In this document: positions 1 to 6,751 of the stretch, piece after piece
Position numbering within the stretch: the first letter of the stretch is position 1
Layout of the letters: each line of letters starts with the position of its first letter
Assembly (NCBI GenBank): GCA_910578305.1
Contig: CAJTQH010000080.1
Coordinates: 1 to 7,799, forward strand
Length of the DNA stretch: 7,799 nucleotides
Direction of reading: 5' to 3'
DNA from: an uncultured Muribaculaceae bacterium
GTDB lineage: Bacteria > Bacteroidota > Bacteroidia > Bacteroidales > Muribaculaceae
Made by a program: the position numbers and the translations under genes
The notes under the pieces: model-generated
Told to the model about the DNA's origin: nothing
The model's input: the letters and a program-made list of their open reading frames with translations, nothing else
Database searches by the model: none

Positions 1-3000
1 CCACATATACATAGCCATAAGTAGAGGCTATCAGGCCAAGGTCTTTCTTACGGATGCGCTTGCCCGATGCGGCAAACTTGGCGATAGCGCCGATAGGAGT
101 AGCCTTCGAAGCCTGACCACCGGTGTTGGAGTAAACTTCGGTATCCACTACGAGCACATTGACATTCTTGCCCGATGCAAGCACGTGGTCGAGACCACCG
201 AAACCTATGTCGTAAGCAGCACCGTCGCCAGCGATGATCCACTGCGAGCGACGTACGATGAAGCCCTTGAGCTCAACGATAGTCTTGCAGATATCGCAGC
301 TGCAAGTCTGGCACAGAGGCACGATCTTGTCGGCAACTTCGCGGGTCACCGCTGCGTCTTCCTTATTGTCGAGCCACTGCTGTGCGAGTGCTTTGATCTC
401 ATCGCTGCAATCGGGGCAGGTAGTGGCGGCAGCCATGTTGTCGGCCAGACGAGCACGGAGCTTTTCGTTGGCGATAGTCATACCAAGACCGAATTCAGCG
501 AAGTCCTCGAACAGAGAATTTGCCCAAGCCGGACCATGACCCTTGGCATTGGTGGTATAGGGAGTAGAGGGAACCGAGCCGGAGTAGATCGACGAACATC
601 CGGTAGCGTTAGCCACCATTTCATGATCGCCGAAGAGCTGGCTGATGAGTTTCACGTAGGGAGTTTCGCCACAACCGGAGCAAGCACCGGAGAATTCAAA
701 GAGCGGAGTGGCGAACTGGCTGTTCTTCACATTGGCCTTCACGTCGACGAGATCCTGCTTAGAAGCCACATTGGCCACGCAGTAATCCCATTCCTTCTGC
801 TTGTCGAGTTGTGTTTCAAGCGGCTTCATTTCGAGAGCCTTCACGCCCTTCTTGCCGGGACATACATCGACACAGTTGCCGCAGCCGAGACAGTCGAGCA
901 CGTCGACCGACTGGATGAAGCGCATGCCTGCAAATGTCTTGCCGATAGCGGGCAGAGTCTTATCCTCGGCCATGGGAGCGGCAGCCATTTCGGCAGCATC
1001 GAGTACAAACGGACGTATGGCAGCGTGCGGACATACATAGGCACACTTGTTACACTGGATACAGTTTTCTTCAAGCCACTGGGGCACGAATGCGGCCACG
1101 CCACGTTTTTCATAAGCGGCAGTGCCCTGTTCCCAGGTACCGTCCTCGCGACCTACGAAAGCCGAAACCTTGAGGTCGTCGCCGGCCTGTGCGTTGATGG
1201 GGCGCACCACTTCGTTGATAAATGCAGGATCGCAGTTTTCAGTCTGTTCGTCGGCTGAAAGATTTGACCATGCGGCATCGACGGGGAGCTGCTTGTATTC
1301 ACCGCCACGGTCTACGGCAGCGTAGTTCTTGTCTACGATGTCCTGACCCTTCTTGCCGTACGACTTGACAATGAATTTCTTCATCTGCTCAACAGCGAGA
1401 TCCACGGGGATCACTTCAGTGATACGGAAGAACGCGCTCTGGAGTATGGTGTTGGTACGGTTGCCCAGACCGATCTCCTGAGCTATCTTGGTAGCGTTGA
1501 TGTAATATACGGTAATGTTGTGGTCGGCGAAGTATTTCTTTACCTTGTTGGGGAGATTCTTGGCAAGTTCCTCACCTTCCCAGATGGTGTTGAGCAGGAA
1601 TGTGCCGCCGTCGCGCAGACCGCGAGTCACATCGTACATGTGCAGATAAGCCTGCACGTGGCAAGCCACGAAGTTAGGTGTGGTCACCAGATATGTGCTG
1701 CGGATAGGATCGTCGCCGAAGCGGAGATGCGAGCAGGTGAAGCCGCCCGACTTCTTGGAGTCGTAGGCGAAGTAAGCCTGACAGTATTTCGAAGTGTTGT
1801 CGCCGATGATCTTCACCGAGTTCTTGTTTGCACCCACAGTACCGTCGGCACCGAGGCCGTAGAACTTGGCTTCGTAAGTGCTTTCGCCGCTGAGAGCGAT
1901 TTCCTCTACCGGAGGAAGCGACTTGAAGGTAACGTCATCGATGATACCTACGGTGAAGCCGGTCTTGGGTTCGGGCAGAGCGAGGTTGTCAAATACAGAG
2001 ATGATCTGGGCGGGAGTGGTGTCTTTCGACGCCAGACCGTAGCGGCCCGATACGAGCATGGGAGCATTTTCCTTGCCGTAGAAGCATTCGGCCACGTCGA
2101 GGAAGAGAGGTTCGCCATTGGCGCCGGGTTCTTTGGTGCGGTCAAGCACGGCGATGCGCTTGGCGGTAGCGGGAACGGCGGCAAGGAAGTGCTTGGCAGA
2201 GAACGGACGGTAGAGGTGTACCGACACCATACCTACCTTTTCGCCCTTGGCCATGAGGTGGTCGATGGCTTCCTGTGCAGCCTGGGTCACTGAGCCCATG
2301 GCTATGATAACACGTTCGGCATCGGGAGCTCCATAGTAGTTGAAGAGATGATATTCGCGGCCTGTGATGGCTGAGATCTGCTTCATGTAGTCCTCTACTA
2401 CTTCGGGCACTGCGTCATAATATTTGTTGCACGATTCGCGATGCTGGAAGAATACGTCGCCGTTTTCAGCCATACCGCGTGCCACGGGAGCATCGGGTGT
2501 GAGGGCACGGCTGCGGAATTCGGCCAGAGCCTCGCGGTCAACGAGCGGAGCGAGATCTTCCTGATCCACGACTTCGATCTTCTGTATTTCATGAGATGTG
2601 CGGAATCCGTCGAAGAAGTTGACGAAAGGCACACGGCTCTTGATAGTAGAGAGATGTGCTACACCAGCGAGGTCCATTACTTCCTGTACAGAACCTTCGG
2701 CAAGCATGGCGAAACCGGTCTGACGCACTGACATCACGTCCTGATGGTCGCCGAAAATGCTGAGCGCATGAGACGCTATGGTACGAGCCGATACATGGAA
2801 CACACAGGGGAGAAGCTCGCCTGCGATCTTGTACATATTGGGGATCATCAGCAGCAGACCCTGCGATGCGGTATAGGTGGTGGTCAGCGCACCGGCCTGA
2901 AGCGAACCGTGAACGGCACCTGCGGCACCGCCTTCCGATTGCATTTCCTGCACGAGCACAGTCTCGCCAAAGATGTTTTTACGTCCGGCAGCAGCCCATT

Positions 3001-3130
3001 CATCGACATATTCAGCCATTGTCGACGACGGGGTGATGGGATAGATGGCGGCAACTTCCGAGAACATATACGAGATATGCGCTGCAGCCTGGTTGCCGTC
3101 GCAAGTCAAGAATTTCTTTTCCTTACTCAT
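1..3130 (-). CDS. nifJ: Pyruvate:ferredoxin (flavodoxin) oxidoreductase, C-terminus cut by window edge
   Basis: Single-chain cytoplasmic enzyme that oxidises pyruvate with CoA to acetyl-CoA and CO2 and reduces ferredoxin or flavodoxin; a core step of anaerobic fermentation. Reading the minus strand from the ATG at 3130 gives 1043 uninterrupted codons of the usual 1170-1200. Visible in order: N-terminal pyruvate/TPP domain with YPITPSST (residues 30-37), VQEMQSEGG (60-68) and SART (114-117), matching the catalytic Thr, Glu and Arg of Desulfovibrio africanus PFOR as I recall them; a gamma-type domain from about 425; the EKR motif (674-676); two 4Fe-4S motifs (C690/693/696/700 and C747/750/753/757); proximal-cluster ligands C817, C820, C845, the fourth Cys lying beyond the window; TPP/Mg motif GDG (968-970) with YSNTGGQ (N1002). 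The start is secure: an in-frame TAA lies two codons upstream. There is no Shine-Dalgarno sequence, only an A/T-rich leader. It is transcribed divergently from the acetyltransferase gene. The family call is near certain; no frameshift seen. Confidence 0.97.
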   Translation of the reverse strand, partial: MSKEKKFLTCDGNQAAAHISYMFSEVAAIYPITPSSTMAEYVDEWAAAGRKNIFGETVLVQEMQSEGGAAGAVHGSLQAGALTTTYTASQGLLLMIPNMYKIAGELLPCVFHVSARTIASHALSIFGDHQDVMSVRQTGFAMLAEGSVQEVMDLAGVAHLSTIKSRVPFVNFFDGFRTSHEIQKIEVVDQEDLAPLVDREALAEFRSRALTPDAPVARGMAENGDVFFQHRESCNKYYDAVPEVVEDYMKQISAITGREYHLFNYYGAPDAERVIIAMGSVTQAAQEAIDHLMAKGEKVGMVSVHLYRPFSAKHFLAAVPATAKRIAVLDRTKEPGANGEPLFLDVAECFYGKENAPMLVSGRYGLASKDTTPAQIISVFDNLALPEPKTGFTVGIIDDVTFKSLPPVEEIALSGESTYEAKFYGLGADGTVGANKNSVKIIGDNTSKYCQAYFAYDSKKSGGFTCSHLRFGDDPIRSTYLVTTPNFVACHVQAYLHMYDVTRGLRDGGTFLLNTIWEGEELAKNLPNKVKKYFADHNITVYYINATKIAQEIGLGNRTNTILQSAFFRITEVIPVDLAVEQMKKFIVKSYGKKGQDIVDKNYAAVDRGGEYKQLPVDAAWSNLSADEQTENCDPAFINEVVRPINAQAGDDLKVSAFVGREDGTWEQGTAAYEKRGVAAFVPQWLEENCIQCNKCAYVCPHAAIRPFVLDAAEMAAAPMAEDKTLPAIGKTFAGMRFIQSVDVLDCLGCGNCVDVCPGKKGVKALEMKPLETQLDKQKEWDYCVANVASKQDLVDVKANVKNSQFATPLFEFSGACSGCGETPYVKLISQLFGDHEMVANATGCSSIYSGSVPSTPYTTNAKGHGPAWANSLFEDFAEFGLGMTIANEKLRARLADNMAAATTCPDCSDEIKALAQQWLDNKEDAAVTREVADKIVPLCQTCSCDICKTIVELKGFIVRRSQWIIAGDGAAYDIGFGGLDHVLASGKNVNVLVVDTEVYSNTGGQASKATPIGAIAKFAASGKRIRKKDLGLIASTYGYVYV

Positions 3131-3189
3131 AAGTTATTTGTAATCTATTGTGGAAATTAAGTTACTTTTCACCACATATTGCCAAGTGA

Positions 3190-3203
3190 CATGTACTTAC
3201 ATG
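3190..3203. promoter_or_regulatory. 14-bp palindrome in the nifJ leader, possible operator
   Basis: CATGTA-CT-TACATG is an inverted repeat with perfect 6-bp arms and a 2-bp centre. It lies just downstream of the predicted nifJ transcription start and about 60 bp before the start codon. The 2-nt centre is too short for a normal RNA hairpin loop, so a dimeric DNA-binding protein site is the better reading. No regulator can be named. A palindrome of this size can also arise by chance. Confidence 0.35.
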
Positions 3204-3217
3204 ACAATATAACACCG

Positions 3218-3249
3218 CGAAGATACAAAAAAATCCGCCAACTACCCAA
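3218..3249 (-). promoter_or_regulatory. Probable nifJ promoter (Bacteroidota type)
   Basis: On the minus strand TATCTTCG (3225 down to 3218) matches the Bacteroidota -7 consensus TAnnTTTG at all but one fixed base. A TTG (3249 down to 3247) lies 21 bp upstream, as expected for the -33 element. Transcription would begin near 3212, giving a leader of about 80 nt before the nifJ ATG at 3130. This is inference from motif and spacing only. Confidence 0.5.
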
Positions 3250-3260
3250 TATTTTTTATC

Positions 3261-3294
3261 TTTGACTTCTATGACCGATTTTTAACTATCTTTG
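3261..3294 (+). promoter_or_regulatory. Probable promoter of the acetyltransferase gene
   Basis: TATCTTTG at 3287-3294 is a perfect TAnnTTTG -7 element. TTTG at 3261-3264 lies 22 bp upstream and fits the -33 element. That upstream TTTG is itself part of a second TATCTTTG (3257-3264), so the octamer occurs twice, 30 bp apart. Transcription would start near 3301, leaving a leader of about 30 nt without a Shine-Dalgarno sequence. The -33 elements of this promoter and the nifJ promoter are about 12 bp apart, back to back. Confidence 0.6.
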
Positions 3295-3329
3295 TACTCT
3301 AACGACACATAAATACCACTCATCCCGAT

Positions 3330-3911
3330 ATGATAGACCAACTTTTAACCGACCTCCACCATGGCAGATGGGTACATGGCATCCATCCCGAAGTATCGGA
3401 GATGCTGATCGCGACCGAAGACGCCTGCCACCGCTTCAATTCGCTCATGCCGTCGGACATCGAAGCCCGATGCCGGATAATCACGGACATGCTCGGAAGC
3501 ATAGGGCACGACTTTCTGATCCACAGCCCGTTTCGTTGCGATTTCGGAAAGCACATACACATAGGTGATAATTTTGTGGCCAACTTCGGCCTGACCATCC
3601 TCGACGAAGCGCCGGTGACTATAGGCCACAATGTGTTCATAGGGCCCGGCGTAAGCATCTACACCATCACTCACGCCATGCTGCCCGATCAGCGCAACGA
3701 GGGCATTATGAAAGCGCTGCCCGTCACCATAGAGTCAGATGTGTGGATCTGCGGCGGTGTTACCATATTGCCCGGTGTCACCATAGGCCGCGGAGCGGTG
3801 ATCGGAGCAGGCAGCGTGGTCACAGACGATGTGCCGCCGATGCATCTGGCCATGGGCAATCCTTGCCGTCCCGTTCGCCCAATCACAGAATCGGATCGTG
3901 TAAGAATCTGA
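3330..3911 (+). CDS. Maltose/galactoside-type O-acetyltransferase (hexapeptide repeat, left-handed beta-helix)
   Basis: A 193-residue cytoplasmic enzyme that moves an acetyl group from acetyl-CoA to a sugar hydroxyl; the family (LacA, Maa, NodL) acts as a trimer. Residues 1-58 give the helical N-terminal cap (Mac-type); from about 60 come hexapeptide repeats, including HIHIGDNF (75-82), VTIGHNVFIGPGV (96-108) and VTILPGVTIGRGAVIGAGSVV (144-164). TITHAML (112-118) holds H115, which aligns with the catalytic His of LacA; N85 and the following TILD segment also fit the family. The ending GNPCRPVRPI (176 onward) is the usual closing motif. Length matches the family norm of 180-205. One small oddity is DVWICGGV (137-144), where the family usually has WIGG. 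The ATG at 3330 is the only reasonable start: an in-frame TAA lies at 3300-3302. The true acceptor (maltose, galactoside, another glycan or a surface sugar) cannot be told from sequence. It is monocistronic and faces a terminator. Confidence 0.93.
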   Translation: MIDQLLTDLHHGRWVHGIHPEVSEMLIATEDACHRFNSLMPSDIEARCRIITDMLGSIGHDFLIHSPFRCDFGKHIHIGDNFVANFGLTILDEAPVTIGHNVFIGPGVSIYTITHAMLPDQRNEGIMKALPVTIESDVWICGGVTILPGVTIGRGAVIGAGSVVTDDVPPMHLAMGNPCRPVRPITESDRVRI

Positions 3912-3937
3912 CCATCATATTCCACTGCATAAACCGA

Positions 3938-3972
3938 CCGAGGGTGCATTGACTGAATCAATGCACCCTCGG
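3938..3972. terminator. Probable bidirectional terminator between convergent genes
   Basis: Perfect inverted repeat: left arm CCGAGGGTGCATTGA (3938-3952), 5-nt loop CTGAA, right arm TCAATGCACCCTCGG (3958-3972). It sits 26 bp after the acetyltransferase stop and 44 bp after the GH84 stop, where a shared terminator is expected. Neither side has a long T run: the plus strand continues CGCTATTC and the minus strand continues with a short TTT. It may therefore be an imperfect intrinsic terminator or a 3'-end stabilising hairpin. Confidence 0.8.
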
Positions 3973-4016
3973 CGCTATTCATACGTCAGCAACCTCAACG
4001 ATTGCCACAGATTTAT

Positions 4017-6566
4017 TTATTTCTGAACCACTTCGTAAACAGTGACAGCTCCCTTAAGCGCTGCGCGGACAGCTCCTGAAGGCACTGCGACGACAGCATA
4101 AGGAGTAGTAATAGCGGTCGACGACAGTTCGTTGCCTTTGGCATCATATTGCACCAGAGCCACCGGAGCCGCCGGAACACCCATAAGCATGGTCAGAGAC
4201 GAAGTAGCGGGTTTGATGTCAAATGCCAGATCGCCTTCTTTAAGTTCAAACGCCGTAGTGGGATTGGAATCGAAAGCCTGCAGCGCACCCTCCGGATCAA
4301 CTGCGGCAATATTAAGACCGACACGTTCGGCAGTGGCAGGATTGACACGGAACATACGCACCGAAGCCCAGTTGGTGCGCTTTGAATCCATGCGGTTGAG
4401 ACGCAGATATCGAGCCTTTACGGGCTCGCCGCTCCAGGTCACTATATAAGTACGGGGCAGTACGTCGGTAAGCGGAGTCCATGTACGTCCGTCGAGCGAG
4501 TATTCGAGGCGTACATTGTCGAAGTAATCCACATCATCTACCGAGTTGCGGCCTTGATGTACCACCACTTCCTCCACAGGACGCACGTCCATGAGATCCA
4601 CGCCTATCCAGTCGCCGGCATTCTGTGAGTTGGCCGAAGTGTAATATGTGGTAGAGTCATTGTCGAGCATGAGTTTCGACAAAGTCGTGCGAAGGTTGGG
4701 ATATGTGCCAACACCTTTGTATTGAGCGGGCTTCACACCGGTCATGCGCTCATAGAATTCCGACACCATGTCGTCCATGGCTTTTTCATAGAATGGATGC
4801 AGCTTCATGGTACCGATCTTATGAGCCTCATAGCCTTTCTTGTCGGCCGGAGTCATAACATTGGTCACATATCCGCTCCAGAAAAGCGAGTCGTTGCCGC
4901 CTTCGAAAGTCTTGATCAGATCAAGTGTGGAAAGACCGCGCTTACCTACCTTGGTAAACTGTACAAGCCATGGAGAGAGTTCGGCCAGCAATGCCGGCGG
5001 ACAATCTTTACGCATGGCATCCTCTACCTTCACTATCTTTTCAAACTCAGCTTTCAGAGCGGCAAACTGCTCCGGAGTGTATTTATTGAACGGAAATATA
5101 GTCGTTTCCCACGATTCGTCGCGACGATAGCCTGTTTCGGTATCGGCAGAGTGGATGGCGAATGTGCGATAGGCATCAGAAGCAGCCGGCACGAGTTCTA
5201 CCAAACCGCGTTCCCAGTTGTCGATCGGATTGTATGCCGGAGTGTTCCATGCATAGTCGGCCACACCGTACAGCGCCAGTTTCGAAGCTTCGCCATGCTC
5301 CATGGGATTGCTTTCGATACCGGCCACCTGATCTGTGGTGAGATTCGTGTCAAGACCGTAGACCGGCCCTTGAAGCATGATGTGCTTGCAGTAGTCTGAC
5401 ACCGGATAGTTCCACCAGTAGAGAGCAGGACGCTTGATGCGCGAGTCTACAAACTCCAGAGTCTCGGGAGTAAGGTCGCTGCATACAACCGCTCCTGTCC
5501 AGAACACCTCTACATCAGGATTAAGCTCACGGCCATAGACTGCCAGCGGTCCGTCAGGCCCGGGCTTGGCCCAGAGCTGAGAGTAATCGGTGGGACATAC
5601 TATGAGATTGGTCACATCGCCCTTGGCTTTCACAAAGTCTTTGGTGAGTGCGTTGAGCAGTTCAGCCTGCTTCACGGGGTTTGTACCCTCGCCTTCTATA
5701 TCGTCGAAAAATATCGCAAACGAACGCACTCCCAGATCATACATATTGTTGAATTTGCACACCAGACTGTCGTAATCCGCTTTATCCCAGCGAATATCCT
5801 TTCCCGGGTGAATGGCCCAAATGAAATTGACACGATTGCGACGAGCTCTGTCCACAAGTTCTTTTATATTCTTCGCCTGATCGGCAGGATAAGGCAGACG
5901 CCAGTATGGCGAGCTGTGATAAGGATCGTCCTTAGGACCGTAGAGGTAGTCGTTCATCTTGTTACGGCCATAGAAATCTATGAGCGACATACGCACATCG
6001 TGGCTCCACGGTGTGCCATAGAATCCCTCTACCACACCACGGTATTTCATAGAGGGAAAGTCGTTGATCACCATCATGGGCAGTTCGTCGCCGCCATGCG
6101 AGACCTCACTCGAAAGTATCTGACGCAAAGTCTGCAGGCCATAGAAAGCACCACGTTCGTCATAACCTGTAATCTTCACGTCCTTGGTGCCGATTTCAAG
6201 CAGATATGCTCCTGACACGGCTTTAACACCGGCCTTTTTGGCCTGCTTGGCACCGAAATCTATAGTCAGCGGCAAGCCCTTGGGTGCCTGACGCAGAAAA
6301 CCAAGATCTTCGGCAAATGCTTTCTTCTTGTCCTTCACCGCAAAACCACCCGACGCATTAAGGATGCCGGTGTACGGACGCTCTATGCTCTGAGGTGTAG
6401 GATTTATCACAAGACCCTTGTGGTCAATCTTATGACCGGGCACTGCTTTGTACTCCTGCACTTCGCCACGCTGCGACGACAGATCGAACCCGTCGTCCTG
6501 GGCTGTGGCAGTGAGCACCGCGGAAGCCATGAGAGTGGCCGACGCAATCACTTTGAAAATTTTCAT
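4017..6566 (-). CDS. Exported GH84 beta-N-acetylglucosaminidase with discoidin-like module
   Basis: Retaining exo-beta-N-acetylglucosaminidase (O-GlcNAcase family GH84), cleaving terminal beta-GlcNAc from glycoconjugates by substrate-assisted catalysis. 849 residues. Signal peptide 1-22, cut at ATA|Q, with no lipobox Cys, so periplasmic or secreted. A short linker, then a GH20b-like domain (about 52-160), then the catalytic barrel (about 165-450) with VEGFYGTPW (179-187), YGPKDDPYH (K212), FFDDIEGEGTNP (catalytic pair D288-D289), YWWNYPVSDY (N386, D391) and SNPMEH (N420). These match G135, K166, D242/D243, N339, D344 and N372 of Bacteroides thetaiotaomicron GH84 as I recall it. A helical region follows to about 620, then an F5/8 type C (CBM32-like) module (about 625-742) and a further module (about 745-849). 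It exceeds the 737-residue B. thetaiotaomicron enzyme mostly at the C-terminus. Start chosen at ATG 6566: the only upstream in-frame start (TTG, 6606-6608) overlaps the -7 promoter element and would bury the signal peptide. Confidence 0.95.
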   Translation of the reverse strand: MKIFKVIASATLMASAVLTATAQDDGFDLSSQRGEVQEYKAVPGHKIDHKGLVINPTPQSIERPYTGILNASGGFAVKDKKKAFAEDLGFLRQAPKGLPLTIDFGAKQAKKAGVKAVSGAYLLEIGTKDVKITGYDERGAFYGLQTLRQILSSEVSHGGDELPMMVINDFPSMKYRGVVEGFYGTPWSHDVRMSLIDFYGRNKMNDYLYGPKDDPYHSSPYWRLPYPADQAKNIKELVDRARRNRVNFIWAIHPGKDIRWDKADYDSLVCKFNNMYDLGVRSFAIFFDDIEGEGTNPVKQAELLNALTKDFVKAKGDVTNLIVCPTDYSQLWAKPGPDGPLAVYGRELNPDVEVFWTGAVVCSDLTPETLEFVDSRIKRPALYWWNYPVSDYCKHIMLQGPVYGLDTNLTTDQVAGIESNPMEHGEASKLALYGVADYAWNTPAYNPIDNWERGLVELVPAASDAYRTFAIHSADTETGYRRDESWETTIFPFNKYTPEQFAALKAEFEKIVKVEDAMRKDCPPALLAELSPWLVQFTKVGKRGLSTLDLIKTFEGGNDSLFWSGYVTNVMTPADKKGYEAHKIGTMKLHPFYEKAMDDMVSEFYERMTGVKPAQYKGVGTYPNLRTTLSKLMLDNDSTTYYTSANSQNAGDWIGVDLMDVRPVEEVVVHQGRNSVDDVDYFDNVRLEYSLDGRTWTPLTDVLPRTYIVTWSGEPVKARYLRLNRMDSKRTNWASVRMFRVNPATAERVGLNIAAVDPEGALQAFDSNPTTAFELKEGDLAFDIKPATSSLTMLMGVPAAPVALVQYDAKGNELSSTAITTPYAVVAVPSGAVRAALKGAVTVYEVVQK

Positions 6567-6605
6567 GAAATCGGATTTAATAATGTAGTTAGGATATTTA
6601 TTGTG

Positions 6606-6613
6606 CAAAAATA
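6606..6613 (-). promoter_or_regulatory. Probable GH84 promoter, -7 element
   Basis: On the minus strand TATTTTTG (6613 down to 6606) is a perfect TAnnTTTG. Transcription would begin near 6600, about 34 nt before the ATG at 6566. The -33 position holds no good TTTG and is covered instead by the repeat cluster at 6622-6654, which suggests regulator-dependent use. The leader is A/T-rich with no Shine-Dalgarno sequence. Confidence 0.55.
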
Positions 6614-6621
6614 ATGAAATT

Positions 6622-6654
6622 TTATGAATATCATAATGTCCATGATATCATAAT
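6622..6654. promoter_or_regulatory. Nested AT-rich inverted and direct repeats, candidate shared operator
   Basis: Four overlapping symmetries occur here: TTATGA-ATA-TCATAA (6622-6636, 6-bp arms); ATATCAT-N7-ATGATAT (6628-6648, 7-bp arms); the perfect palindrome ATGATATCAT (6642-6651); and a perfect 10-bp direct repeat ATATCATAAT (6628-6637 and 6645-6654, 17 bp start to start). The cluster sits right upstream of the GH84 -7 element, at its -33 position, and about 50-80 bp upstream of the GH109 -7 element. It probably binds one or more dimers of a regulator serving both genes. The regulator is not in the window. Confidence 0.5.
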
Positions 6655-6661
6655 CACAGGC

Positions 6662-6678
6662 CAGACAAAACTCAGACA
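6662..6678 (+). promoter_or_regulatory. Direct repeat CAGACA, 11 bp apart, upstream of the GH109 promoter
   Basis: CAGACA occurs at 6662-6667 and 6673-6678, start to start 11 bp, about one DNA turn. This places two identical half-sites on one face of the helix, 22-38 bp upstream of the GH109 -7 element, where an activator could replace the missing -33 element. Two hexamers are weak evidence and could be chance. Confidence 0.25.
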
Positions 6679-6699
6679 GAGATTTAGAATATTTTTATT

Positions 6700-6707
6700 T
6701 ATATTTG
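6700..6707 (+). promoter_or_regulatory. Probable GH109 promoter, -7 element
   Basis: TATATTTG at 6700-6707 is a perfect TAnnTTTG, 44 bp before the ATG at 6752. Transcription would start near 6714 and give a leader of about 38 nt, A/T-rich and without a Shine-Dalgarno sequence. No TTG is present at the -33 distance, so activation by a bound regulator is likely if the promoter is real. Confidence 0.55.
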
Positions 6708-6751
6708 CAGTACATTATCAATAAATAATTTACACCACAATCAAAGCGAAC

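Noticed and set aside
185..3160. Long open frames on the plus strand opposite nifJ (185-1258, 1520-2293, 2441-2731, 2744-3160).
   Set aside because: All lie in the phase that mirrors the nifJ codons and stay open because nifJ seldom uses TTA, CTA and TCA. Their translations show no domain, and nifJ is unambiguous on the other strand.
3320..3982. Minus-strand open frames opposite the acetyltransferase gene, and frames on the plus strand in other phases.
   Set aside because: They overlap a gene with clear hexapeptide repeats and a catalytic His; the shadow products show no recognisable motif and lack promoters.
6561..6570. Palindrome TTTCATGAAA across the GH84 start codon.
   Set aside because: It follows from the common ATGAAA gene start preceded by TTTC; no extended symmetry.
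6567..6608. A 14-residue N-terminal extension of the GH84 protein from a TTG start.
   Set aside because: The TTG overlaps the predicted -7 element, and the ATG at 6566 begins a textbook signal peptide.
4132..6614. Plus-strand open frames opposite the GH84 gene (for example 4722-5399 and 5808-6215).
   Set aside because: They are antisense to a strongly conserved enzyme and have no domain-like sequence.
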